NCBI GenBank assembly: GCA_023387695.1
Contig: JAEWHT010000088.1
Coordinates: 1-8,546, forward strand
DNA length: 8,546 bases
From: Pseudomonadota bacterium
Lineage (GTDB): Bacteria > Pseudomonadota > Alphaproteobacteria > Rhizobiales > Xanthobacteraceae
Reading direction: 5' to 3'
Within the stretch, counting starts at the first letter, position 1. Every line of letters starts with the position of its first letter. Under the pieces are notes generated by a model. The model made no database searches. It was not told the origin of the DNA and saw only the letters and a program-made list of their open reading frames with translations. The position numbers and the translations under genes were made by a program. This document shows, piece by piece, positions 1 through 7,485 of the stretch.

Positions 1-2181
1 ATTGCTCGGCGATTGCTGGATGCGCGCGTCGGCCACACCAGGAATCCGGCGGACCTTGGCCAGCAGATTGTTGGCATAGGCGAAGTTGGCTTGCAGATTG
101 GCGCCGCGAATTTGCAGGTCGATCGGCGCCGGCGCGCCAAAGTTCAGAATCTGGCTGACGATGTCTGCGGGGAGGAACGCGAAGCTGACGCCTGGGAATA
201 GCCGTGGCAATTGCTCGCGCAACACCTTCACATGTTCCTCGGTCGGCTTGTGGCCTTCCCTCAGCTTGATCTGGATATCGCCGTCCTGCGGACCGATCAC
301 GCCGGTGTTGTTGTAGGTCATATTGATGCCGGAGATCGGCATGCCGATGTTGTCGGTCATGGTCTCGATCTCGCCCGGAATCAGCTTGCGGACAGCCTTC
401 TGCACGTCGGCGAGCTGGTTGGCCGTCTCCTCGACGCGAGTGCCGACCTGGGTGCGGACATGCATCAGGATATTGCCGGCATCGACCGCGGGGAAGAAAT
501 TGCGGCCCAGGAACGGCACCAGCGCAAAGGAGGCACCGACCACGCAAAGGAAGCATGCGACGAACACCATGCGGTGCACCAGCGCGAGCCCCAGCAGATT
601 GTGGTAGCCGCCACGAATGCGCTCGAACCGCTTCTCGAAACCACGCTGGAACCAGACCAACGGATTGCGCGACTTCGGCGGCTCGCCTTCGTGGTGAACA
701 TGCGCCTGCAGCAGATAGTTCGCCATGGTCGGCACCAGCGTGCGCGACAGGATGAACGACCACATCATCGCGAACATGACGGCCTCGGCCATCGGCACGA
801 ACAGGAAGCGCGCGACGCCGGTCAGGAAGAACATCGGCACGAACACGATGCAGATACAGAGCAGCGAGACGAAGGCCGGCGTGACGATCTGGTTGGCGCC
901 GTCGAGGATCGACTGCTCGACCGGCTTGCCCTGCTCGAGGTGGTAATTGATGTTCTCGATGGTGACCGTGGCGTCGTCGACGAGGATGCCGACTGCTAGC
1001 GCAAGACCGCCGAGCGTCATGATGTTCAGCGTTTCACCGATCGCCGACAGCATTACGATGGCGCCAAGCACCGACAGCGGGATCGACACCGCGATGATGA
1101 CGGTCGAGCGCCAGCTGCCAAGGAACAAAAGGATCATCACGCTGGTGAGCAGCGCGGCGATCACCCCTTCGAAGGCGACGCCTTCGATCGCGCCGCGGAC
1201 GAACACCGACTGGTCGCCGATGAAGCCGATCTTCAGCGCATCCGGCAGCTGATCCTTGACGTCGATGACCTTCTGCTTGATGCCTGCGATGATATCGAGC
1301 GTCGAGGTCGCGCCCGCCTTCAGCACCATCATCAGCACCGAACGGTTGCCGTCGACATGGACGATATTGGTCTGCGGCGGATTGCCGTCGCGCACGGTCG
1401 CGACATCGCGGACATAGACCATGGCGCCGTTGACGGTCCTAATCGGCAAATTGCCGAGCTCGTCGATCTTCAGCGGCGAGTTGTTGAGCTGGATGTTGTA
1501 TTCGAACTGGCCGATTTTCTGGGTGCCGACCGGCGTGATCAGGTTTTGCGCGGCAAGCGCATTGGCGACGTCCTGGCCGGACAGGCCGCGAGCCTGGAGC
1601 GCGGTCGGATCGAGGTCGATCTGGACCTGGCGCTGCTTGCCGCCGAACGGATACGGGATCGCCGCGCCAGGTACAGTGACCAGCGGCGTGCGCAACTGGT
1701 TGATGCCGATATCAGCAAGGTTCTGTTCGGTCAGGCCGTCGCCGGACAGCGCCACCTGGATGATCGGCACGGTCGAGGCGGAGTAGTTCAGGATCAAGGG
1801 CGGCGTCGCCCCCGGGGGCATCTGCTTGATCAGCGTCTGCGAGATCGCCGTCACCTGCGCATTGGCGGTGCGGATATCGACATTGGGCTGGAAGAAGATC
1901 TTGATGATGCCAAAGCCGTTGTAGGAATTGGCGGTGATGTGCTCGATGTCGTTGACGGTCGTCGTCAGCGCCCGCTGGAATGGCGTGGTGATGCGGCCGG
2001 ACATCTGGTCGGGCGGCAGGCCGGTGTACTGCCAGACCACGCCGATCACGGGAATCCGGATATCCGGAAAGATGTCGGTCGGCGTCCGCAGCGCAGCCAG
2101 CGGTCCAATGATCAAAAGCAGGAGAGCCAGCACGACAAACGTGTAGGGCCGGCTCAGGGCAATACGGACCAGAGCAATCAT
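1..2181 (-). CDS. RND efflux permease, HAE-type (AcrB-like), 3' part cut by window edge
   Basis: Inner-membrane proton-driven pump subunit of a tripartite efflux complex, in the resistance-nodulation-division superfamily. I read 727 uninterrupted codons from an ATG at 2181; the family is usually about 1,030-1,050 residues, so roughly 70% is present. An in-frame TGA two codons upstream (2187-2185) rules out a longer start. No clear Shine-Dalgarno is visible. The protein has TM1 at about residues 12-31, then the first porter loop opening with TPTDIFPDI, then TM2-TM6. The TM4 proton-relay motif VGILVDDATV places the paired aspartates at D402/D403, matching AcrB D407/D408. TM7 is at about 534-558, followed by the start of the second periplasmic loop; the TM10 lysine region is outside the window. 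The DD pair, rather than the single relay Asp of heavy-metal (CzcA-type) pumps, favours an organic substrate; which one cannot be told. No adaptor gene lies upstream, so adaptor and TolC-type genes, if linked, are to the left. Confidence 0.93.
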   Translation of the reverse strand, partial: MIALVRIALSRPYTFVVLALLLLIIGPLAALRTPTDIFPDIRIPVIGVVWQYTGLPPDQMSGRITTPFQRALTTTVNDIEHITANSYNGFGIIKIFFQPNVDIRTANAQVTAISQTLIKQMPPGATPPLILNYSASTVPIIQVALSGDGLTEQNLADIGINQLRTPLVTVPGAAIPYPFGGKQRQVQIDLDPTALQARGLSGQDVANALAAQNLITPVGTQKIGQFEYNIQLNNSPLKIDELGNLPIRTVNGAMVYVRDVATVRDGNPPQTNIVHVDGNRSVLMMVLKAGATSTLDIIAGIKQKVIDVKDQLPDALKIGFIGDQSVFVRGAIEGVAFEGVIAALLTSVMILLFLGSWRSTVIIAVSIPLSVLGAIVMLSAIGETLNIMTLGGLALAVGILVDDATVTIENINYHLEQGKPVEQSILDGANQIVTPAFVSLLCICIVFVPMFFLTGVARFLFVPMAEAVMFAMMWSFILSRTLVPTMANYLLQAHVHHEGEPPKSRNPLVWFQRGFEKRFERIRGGYHNLLGLALVHRMVFVACFLCVVGASFALVPFLGRNFFPAVDAGNILMHVRTQVGTRVEETANQLADVQKAVRKLIPGEIETMTDNIGMPISGINMTYNNTGVIGPQDGDIQIKLREGHKPTEEHVKVLREQLPRLFPGVSFAFLPADIVSQILNFGAPAPIDLQIRGANLQANFAYANNLLAKVRRIPGVADARIQQSPSN

Positions 2182-2373
2182 TCGTCAGGCAATTCCAAAA
2201 GGGGGACAGGGAACACGCCCCCACGGGTTCCTCGGCTGATTTACCCGAACACCGCTGAAATGGCTAACGACAGCGGGTCACGCGCGGTCAATTCCCTGCT
2301 ATCGCACCGCGAAATCGCATTCCAGATATGCAGCCTCTGCTCGGAAGATGACTGAGACGGCTTTCAACCACGT

Positions 2374-2403
2374 AAAAAGGCGGCGCCCGAAGGCGCCGCC
2401 TTT
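2374..2403 (-). terminator. Intrinsic terminator of the Aer-like receptor gene
   Basis: A perfect 12-bp inverted repeat (2376-2387 with 2392-2403) flanks a 4-nt loop. Read on the minus strand the loop is TTCG, the extra-stable UUCG tetraloop, and the stem ends in a run of five T (2378-2374). It begins 22 bp after the TAA stop of the receptor gene, as expected for a Rho-independent terminator, and insulates that gene from the RND permease gene downstream. On the plus strand the same hairpin is followed by only three T, so it is probably one-directional. Confidence 0.92.
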
Positions 2404-2424
2404 AGCACTGCGTCGGTTTGAAGC

Positions 2425-4119
2425 TTACGCCGCCCGGACCGAGCCCAGAAACTTGTCGACCTCGAGCTTGAGCCGGCTCGAATCGCGGGACAGCATCTGC
2501 GCGGCCGACAGCACCTGCGACGACGCCGATCCCGTCTCCGTGGCACCGCGCTGAACCTCCGTGACATTGGAGGACACCTGTCCGGTCCCCTGGGCCGCCT
2601 GCTGAACGTTACGCGCGATCTCCTGGGTCGCGGCGCCCTGCTCTTCCACGGCCGCCGCAATCGCCGAGGAAATCTCGGACAGCCGTTTGATGGTCCCGCT
2701 GATCCCGCTGATGGCAGTCACCGAGTCCTGGGTCGCGGTTTGGATGCCGCCGACCTGCTGGCCGATCTCGCCGGTCGCCTTCGCCGTCTGCTCGGCGAGC
2801 GCCTTGACCTCGGAAGCCACGACCGCAAAGCCGCGACCCGCTTCGCCCGCGCGGGCCGCTTCGATGGTCGCATTCAGCGCCAGAAGATTGGTCTGGCCTG
2901 CAATCGCGTTGATCAGTTCGACGACGTCGCCGATGCGGGCGGCGGCGCGCGACAATTCGCTGACGCGATCGGTGGTCGCCTGCGCCTGGCTAACCGCCTC
3001 ACCGGCGATGCGCGCAGAGTCCTGCACCTGACGGCTGATCTCCCGAACCGAGGACGACATCTCTTCCGCGGCCGATGCCACGGAATGGACGTTCGTCGAG
3101 GCCTCCTCGGAGCCGGCGGCAACAACGGTTGCGAGTTCCTGAGCCCGGCCGGCGGTCGAGGACAGCGTCGCGGCCGACGCCTCGAGCTCCGTCGCAGCAG
3201 CCGACACCGTATCCACAATTTCTCCGATCGCCGCCTCGAAGGCATCCGCGAGCTTCGCCATGTCGGCCTTGCGCTGCGTTTCGGCGCGGCGCTGCACGGC
3301 CTGCACCTCGTCGCGGCTGAAGCGGATGATGGTCTGCACTGTTTGCAGGTTGCGAAGAGCCTCGCCGATCTCGTCGTCGCGCTCGATGACGATGCGGTTA
3401 TCGAGTTTGTCCTGCACCAGATTCAGCATGGTGTCGTTGAGATGCCGCATCGGCTCGCGGATCGCCCGCATCGTTGCAAGTCCGACGAAGCCGCCAACCA
3501 CGGTGCCGACAACGGCCAGCAGCGAGAGCATTACGCCCGCCGAACCGGCGGTCCAGAGCGCGCCGCCGATGCCAAGCGCGAGCATGAAGAGCGCCTGGAT
3601 CGCCATCATCGTAACGAGGCGTGCCTTCAGCGTCCCGGTGAAGACCGCCAAATGATCGAGCAGCGAACGGCGGCGGATGATCCCGCCATCGATGCGATAG
3701 GCATGCGGCTTGTTCTCGCGGATCGCCGCGTAGACCTCCTCGGCGAGCTTGCGCTGGTCGGCCGGCAATTTCGTGCGGATCGAGGTAAATCCCGTGACTT
3801 GCCCATTCTCGCGGATCGGCGAGGCCGTCGCCAGCACCCAGTAGAAGTCCCCGTTCTTGCGGCGATTCTTCACAGCACCGAGCCACGGCTTGCCATCTTT
3901 CAACGTATCCCAGAGGTTCTGAAAGGCCGCTGGCGGCATGTCGGGGTGACGGATGATGTTGTGCGGCTGCCCCATCAACTCTTCGGAGGTGAATCCCGCG
4001 GCGGCGACAAAGTCCTCATTGAAATAGGCAATCTTGCCTTTGAGATCGGTCTTGGAAACGATCAGCGTCTCGTCGCTAACGGTATATTCGATTTCGGTTG
4101 TAGGGAAATTCTTGCGCAT
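2425..4119 (-). CDS. Aer-like PAS-domain chemoreceptor (energy/redox taxis)
   Basis: A 564-residue methyl-accepting-type receptor whose sensor is cytoplasmic. Residues 1-120 form a PAS domain very like E. coli Aer, with N34, R57, H58, D60, F66, W70 and N85 at the same numbers as the Aer flavin pocket, plus the motif GQPHNIIRHPDMP at 50-62. FAD-based sensing of redox or electron-transport state is therefore the best guess. Residues about 168-190 and 194-217 form a membrane hairpin with almost no periplasmic loop, followed by a HAMP-like linker (about 218-265, with DDEIG). The signalling coiled coil runs from about 294 to the end, with its hairpin tip at about 400-455 (ELIN-AIAGQTNLLALN). There is no C-terminal CheR/CheB-tethering pentapeptide; the protein ends SVRAA. 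The ATG at 4119 has a G-rich Shine-Dalgarno (GGGGG) 6 nt upstream. The gene has its own terminator and 232 bp of upstream spacing, so it is probably monocistronic. Its signalling half is nearly a copy of its neighbour's. Confidence 0.93.
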   Translation of the reverse strand: MRKNFPTTEIEYTVSDETLIVSKTDLKGKIAYFNEDFVAAAGFTSEELMGQPHNIIRHPDMPPAAFQNLWDTLKDGKPWLGAVKNRRKNGDFYWVLATASPIRENGQVTGFTSIRTKLPADQRKLAEEVYAAIRENKPHAYRIDGGIIRRRSLLDHLAVFTGTLKARLVTMMAIQALFMLALGIGGALWTAGSAGVMLSLLAVVGTVVGGFVGLATMRAIREPMRHLNDTMLNLVQDKLDNRIVIERDDEIGEALRNLQTVQTIIRFSRDEVQAVQRRAETQRKADMAKLADAFEAAIGEIVDTVSAAATELEASAATLSSTAGRAQELATVVAAGSEEASTNVHSVASAAEEMSSSVREISRQVQDSARIAGEAVSQAQATTDRVSELSRAAARIGDVVELINAIAGQTNLLALNATIEAARAGEAGRGFAVVASEVKALAEQTAKATGEIGQQVGGIQTATQDSVTAISGISGTIKRLSEISSAIAAAVEEQGAATQEIARNVQQAAQGTGQVSSNVTEVQRGATETGSASSQVLSAAQMLSRDSSRLKLEVDKFLGSVRAA

Positions 4120-4192
4120 TGCAGGCCCCCAAACGGATTTAATATGAGTTTATTCCATACTCGACTGACGCGATGCGTCTGCTGCAATTCTC

Positions 4193-4209
4193 ATAAAGCG
4201 AATTTAACC
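4193..4209 (+). promoter_or_regulatory. Possible CtrA-type site upstream of the Aer-like gene
   Basis: The sequence ATAA-N7-TTAACC (4193-4196, 7 nt, 4204-4209) differs by one base from the alphaproteobacterial CtrA consensus TTAA-N7-TTAA, and its right half continues as TTAACCAT. It lies about 75-85 bp upstream of the receptor ATG in an AT-richer gap. CtrA is known to control motility and chemotaxis genes in several Alphaproteobacteria. The site is short and could be chance; I could not place a convincing -35/-10 pair beside it. Confidence 0.25.
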
Positions 4210-4290
4210 ATCGATGAAATGGCACATCCGTACGTTTACGGGTAATTCGACCTCATACTACCTCTAGGATAGATCGGATTACCGGTACCG

Positions 4291-4327
4291 AAAAAGAAAA
4301 CGGGCGGCGCTTGCGGCGCCGCCCGTT
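4291..4327 (-). terminator. Intrinsic terminator of the four-helix chemoreceptor gene
   Basis: A perfect 12-bp stem (4299-4310 with 4316-4327) closes a 5-nt loop. On the minus strand it is followed by a T-rich tract, TTTTCTTTTT (4300-4291). It starts 25 bp after the TAA stop of the receptor gene. The stem resembles that of the other receptor's terminator in length and GGCGGCGC core, but the loop differs. It separates the two receptor genes into independent transcripts. Confidence 0.92.
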
Positions 4328-4351
4328 GGTCGATCGTAGCTTGCGCGAAGC

Positions 4352-6043
4352 TTATGCCGCGCGAACGTTGGTCAGGAACTTGCTGACCTCGGTCTTCAAC
4401 CGGGTCGAGTCGTTCGACAGCATCTGCGCCGCCGAGAGCACCTGCGAGGAGGCGGTGCCGGTTTCGGTCGCGCCGCGCTGCACGTCGGTGATGTTGGAGG
4501 AGACCTGCTGGGTGCCCTGGGCCGCCTGCTGGACGTTGCGGGCGATTTCCTGGGTCGCGGCGCCCTGCTCTTCCACCGCCGCGGCAATCGCCGAGGAGAT
4601 TTCCGAGAGCCGCTCGATGGTCGAGGAGATCTCCTTGATCGCGCCGACCGAGTCGTTGGTCGCCGCCTGGATGCCGGAGATCTGCTGGCCGATCTCGCCG
4701 GTCGCCTTGGCAGTCTGCTCGGCGAGCGCCTTCACTTCGGAGGCGACCACCGCGAAGCCGCGGCCGGCTTCACCGGCGCGCGCCGCCTCGATGGTGGCGT
4801 TCAGCGCCAGCAGGTTGGTCTGGCCGGCGATGGTGTTGATCAGCTCGACGACGTCGCCGATGCGCGAGGCGGCCTTGGAGAGCTCGCTGACGCGGTCGGT
4901 GGTGGCACGGGCCTGGCCGACAGCGTCGCCCGCCATCCGCGCCGATTCCTGCACCTGGCGGCTGATCTCGCCGACCGAGGAGGCCATCTCTTCGGTCGCC
5001 GAGGCAACCGACTGCACGTTGGTGGAGGCTTCTTCCGATGCCGCGGCAACCGTGGTCGCCATCCGCTGCGAGCGGTCGGCGGTCGAGGTCAGCGTCGAGG
5101 CCGACGCTTCGAGCTGGGTCGAGGCCGACGACACGGTCTGGACGATCTCGCCGATCATGGTCTCGAAGTCACGGGTGATGTTGTCGACGCGGCGGCCGCG
5201 CTCGATCTTGGCTTCGGCATCAGCCGCGGCTGCTTCATCGGCAGCCTTCTTGGCGATCAGCGCTTCCTTGAAGACCTGGAGCACGTCAGCCATGGAGCCG
5301 ATCTCGGTCTTCTCGCCACGGTGCGGGACTTCGGCGGAGAGATCGCCGCGGCCCAGCGCCTGCATCGGCTGGATGATCGAGTTGATGCCGGCGGACACGT
5401 CCTGCACCAGATAGAAGCTGACACCGATGCCGGCGATGACGGCCGCACCGAGGATGATCGCGACCAGCATGAAGGCGTAGTAGAAGGTGTCGGCGGCATC
5501 CGCGGCGGCCTGGTCGCCGCCCTTGGTGTTGAGCTCGATGTCCTTGGTCAGGATCTCATCCGCAGCCAGGCCGATCTTGTTGACCTTGGTGGTGTTCAGC
5601 TCCTGCGCCTCGTGCGGCACCTTGCCGGCTTCCTTGCGGGACAGTGCGAAGACGTCTTCCGTACCCTTCTTGTAATCGTCCCAGAGCTTGGACCAATCAC
5701 TGTAAAGCTTCCGCTCCTCCGGAGACGTGATCATCCCCTCATAGTTCTTGCGCGCCTTGGCCAGGGCCTCGATCACCGTCGCGGCGACTTTCTCGGTGGC
5801 GAGCTTGTCCTCGAGGGTCTCGGCCAGCATGTGCTGGCGGACCACGTTGCGGTAGGTGATGACGCTGGCGCGCAGGTCGCCGATCACGCGCACGCTCGGC
5901 ATCCAGTTCGTGGTGATATCGGTCGTGTTGGCGTTGATCGTCCGCATCTTCATGACGGCGAGCAAACCCATGCCGGTCATGGCGACCAGCAGGAATGCCA
6001 CGACACTGATGATCTTGGCACGGATGGAGATGGTGGCGAGCAT
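4352..6043 (-). CDS. Methyl-accepting chemotaxis protein with periplasmic four-helix sensor
   Basis: A 563-residue transmembrane chemoreceptor that would control the CheA/CheW array in response to a periplasmic ligand. TM1 is at about residues 10-31. The mostly helical periplasmic region at 32-186 has the look of a four-helix-bundle (4HB_MCP) sensor, including the MPSVRVIGDLRASVI segment typical of its first helix. TM2 is at about 187-213. HAMP spans about 214-265 (GDLSAEVP and TEIGSM), and the signalling coiled coil runs from 293 to the end with the conserved tip around 400-455. The ligand cannot be read from the sequence. There is no C-terminal pentapeptide tether; it ends TNVRAA. The ATG at 6043 is preceded at 6 nt by AAAGAGA, an acceptable Shine-Dalgarno, and the hydrophobic TM1 begins nine residues in, which suits this start. 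It is followed by its own terminator. The upstream neighbour is the threonate operon, which suggests but does not prove a sugar-acid-related signal. Confidence 0.93.
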   Translation of the reverse strand: MLATISIRAKIISVVAFLLVAMTGMGLLAVMKMRTINANTTDITTNWMPSVRVIGDLRASVITYRNVVRQHMLAETLEDKLATEKVAATVIEALAKARKNYEGMITSPEERKLYSDWSKLWDDYKKGTEDVFALSRKEAGKVPHEAQELNTTKVNKIGLAADEILTKDIELNTKGGDQAAADAADTFYYAFMLVAIILGAAVIAGIGVSFYLVQDVSAGINSIIQPMQALGRGDLSAEVPHRGEKTEIGSMADVLQVFKEALIAKKAADEAAAADAEAKIERGRRVDNITRDFETMIGEIVQTVSSASTQLEASASTLTSTADRSQRMATTVAAASEEASTNVQSVASATEEMASSVGEISRQVQESARMAGDAVGQARATTDRVSELSKAASRIGDVVELINTIAGQTNLLALNATIEAARAGEAGRGFAVVASEVKALAEQTAKATGEIGQQISGIQAATNDSVGAIKEISSTIERLSEISSAIAAAVEEQGAATQEIARNVQQAAQGTQQVSSNITDVQRGATETGTASSQVLSAAQMLSNDSTRLKTEVSKFLTNVRAA

Positions 6044-6151
6044 AGCGGGTCTCTTTGCGTTGGCGCGGTCGCGCGTCCTAATTCGTGGTCAACCAAAAGG
6101 AGCGGCGCCGACATCCAACAACAAAGCGACTGGGCAGCTGTTAACTGCGAC

Positions 6152-6167
6152 TCCGTACGGCTACGGA
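6152..6167. repeat. Short inverted repeat in the chemoreceptor upstream region
   Basis: TCCGTA and TACGGA flank a 4-nt spacer (CGGC), about 110 bp upstream of the receptor ATG in the 164-bp gap between otnK and the receptor gene. A GTTAAC palindrome lies beside it at 6140-6145. It could be an operator half-site pair or a small hairpin. No T-run follows on either strand, so it is not a terminator. I see no convincing promoter in this gap; a TTGACC at about 6088-6093 (minus strand) has no matching -10. Confidence 0.3.
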
Positions 6168-6192
6168 ACCCTAAAGAAGTGAATGAGGAACT

Positions 6193-6220
6193 AAAAATGC
6201 TCTGCGCTCAGCGCATGAGC
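6193..6220 (-). terminator. Probable terminator overlapping the otnK stop codon
   Basis: On the minus strand GCTC (6220-6217), one bulged base and TGCGC (6215-6211) pair with GCGCA (6207-6203) and GAGC (6202-6199). This gives 9 bp with one bulge and a 3-nt loop. After a single A comes a run of five T (6197-6193). The otnK TGA stop is itself the loop. It is weaker than the two receptor terminators, but position and T-run fit the end of the operon. Confidence 0.55.
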
Positions 6221-7485
6221 GTTATCGCGTCCGAGAAAAATTCCGCGCCACCGAAATTTCCGGACTTCAGTGCGAGGAGCATTTCGCCCGCCGCTGACCC
6301 CACGGCGCGCAGCACCGGGACCCCCGCAGCGATCTCCACGCCGACGAGAAATCCGGGGATCTTAAGCCGATCAACGACAGCGCCAGAGGTCTCGCCGCCT
6401 GCGACAATCAACCGTCGCACGCCTGATTTCACAAGGTTTTCGGCGATGTCGGCCATCGTCTGCTCGATGGCGTGGCCGGCTGCGTCGCGGCCGTGACGCG
6501 CCTGAAGCGCCGCGACATCTTGAGGGGTTGCGCTCGATGCGATCAGCACCGGCCCCTCAACCAATCGCTCCTTCGCCCAGTCGAGCGCGCGCTGCGTTTC
6601 GTTCGCTCCCGTAAGAATACGGTCGGTGTCGAGATGTAACACTGGCATGACATTTTCGGCGTTGGCGATCTGCTGCAAGGTGGCCTGCGAGCAGCTTCCG
6701 GCGAGACAAGCGACCTGTCCGCCGACGGCGGCGCCCTGCTCACTGCTGGCCGCAGCCGACGTGACCTTGCCGGTCGACACCAGCGCTCGAGCGAGCCCAA
6801 GGCCGATGCCGGAGGCGCCGACCGACAGCCGATGATCGGCGGCGACCAGGCCGATGGTCTCGAGGTCGCGATCGAACACCGCGTCGATGATCGCAGCGCC
6901 GACGCCCTTACCGGACAGGTCAGCAAGCCGGGCCCGCACGGCGTCAGCCCCGCGCGAAAGCGTCGCGAGGTCGACGAGGCCCACCTGCGTCTTGCTCTGG
7001 CGCGCCAGTACGCGCACCAGATTGGAATCGTGCATCGGGTTGAGCGGGTGATCCTTGAGTGGGCTCTCGTTCAGCGGCACGGCGCCGACGAACAGATTGC
7101 CCTGATAGACGGTCCGGCCGGTCTCCGGGAAAGCCGGGGTCACCAGCACGACACCCTCGCCGCAATCGGCGCGCAGCGCGTCCATCACCGGGCCGATATT
7201 GCCGGCATCGGTGGAATCGAAGGTCGAGCAGATCTTGAACAGCACGTGGCTCGCGCCGCGACCGCGCAGCCATGTCTCAGCTGCGCGCGAGCGCGACACC
7301 GCGAGCCCCGCTTCGATCGAGCGGCTCTTGAGCGACACCACGACGGCATCGACCTCAGGTAGCTTCAGATCGTCGGCGGGAACGCCGATGGTCTGCACCG
7401 TGCGCAGGCCCGCGCGCGTCAGCGTGTTGGCGAGATCGGAGGCGCCGGTGTAATCGTCGGCGATGCAGCCCAGCGCAAGCGTCAC
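6208..7485 (-). CDS. otnK: 3-oxo-tetronate 4-kinase (four-carbon acid sugar kinase, DUF1537 family)
   Basis: An ATP-dependent cytoplasmic kinase that phosphorylates 3-oxo-tetronate to 3-oxo-tetronate 4-phosphate in L-threonate catabolism. The 425-residue length is normal for the family. The N-terminal substrate-binding domain opens with CIADDYTGASD (7-17) and carries KICSTFDST (84-92). The C-terminal nucleotide-binding domain has GSCSQAT (263-269) and the glycine-rich VAGGETSG (361-368), and ends with the typical KSGNFGGAEFF (407-417). The start is GTG at 7485: it overlaps the otnI stop as GTGA and has a good Shine-Dalgarno, GGGAG, 7 nt upstream. The overlap suggests translational coupling with otnI. 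The family also contains D-threonate, D-erythronate and L-erythronate kinases; I assign OtnK because an OtnI-type isomerase and an LtnD-type dehydrogenase sit directly upstream. No internal damage is seen. Confidence 0.9.
   Translation of the reverse strand: MTLALGCIADDYTGASDLANTLTRAGLRTVQTIGVPADDLKLPEVDAVVVSLKSRSIEAGLAVSRSRAAETWLRGRGASHVLFKICSTFDSTDAGNIGPVMDALRADCGEGVVLVTPAFPETGRTVYQGNLFVGAVPLNESPLKDHPLNPMHDSNLVRVLARQSKTQVGLVDLATLSRGADAVRARLADLSGKGVGAAIIDAVFDRDLETIGLVAADHRLSVGASGIGLGLARALVSTGKVTSAAASSEQGAAVGGQVACLAGSCSQATLQQIANAENVMPVLHLDTDRILTGANETQRALDWAKERLVEGPVLIASSATPQDVAALQARHGRDAAGHAIEQTMADIAENLVKSGVRRLIVAGGETSGAVVDRLKIPGFLVGVEIAAGVPVLRAVGSAAGEMLLALKSGNFGGAEFFSDAITLMR

Noticed and set aside
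2224..2247. CGGGT/ACCCG inverted pair upstream of the RND gene as a repressor operator
   Set aside because: Only 5 bp per arm with a 14-nt spacer in GC-rich DNA, and no adjacent regulator gene; easily chance.
211..2355. Plus-strand frames 211-999 and 1357-2355 opposite the RND gene
   Set aside because: The minus-strand frame is open from 2181 to the window edge and encodes a clear RND permease with the TM4 DD motif. The plus frames have no family features.
4220..4236. TGGCAC on the plus strand as a sigma-54 -24 element
   Set aside because: The -12 position reads TACG rather than TTGC, and no plus-strand gene follows.
2740..4245. Plus-strand open frame of 501 codons opposite the Aer-like gene
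   Set aside because: The product is rich in Arg, His and Asp with no recognisable domain, and it lies antisense to a receptor with complete domains. Long open antisense frames are expected in GC-rich genes.
4311..6496. Two long plus-strand frames (4311-5414 and 5321-6496) opposite the four-helix receptor
   Set aside because: Low-complexity Ala/Ser/Arg translations antisense to a clear receptor gene. The second also runs across an intergenic gap into otnK, and no plus-strand start signal is convincing.
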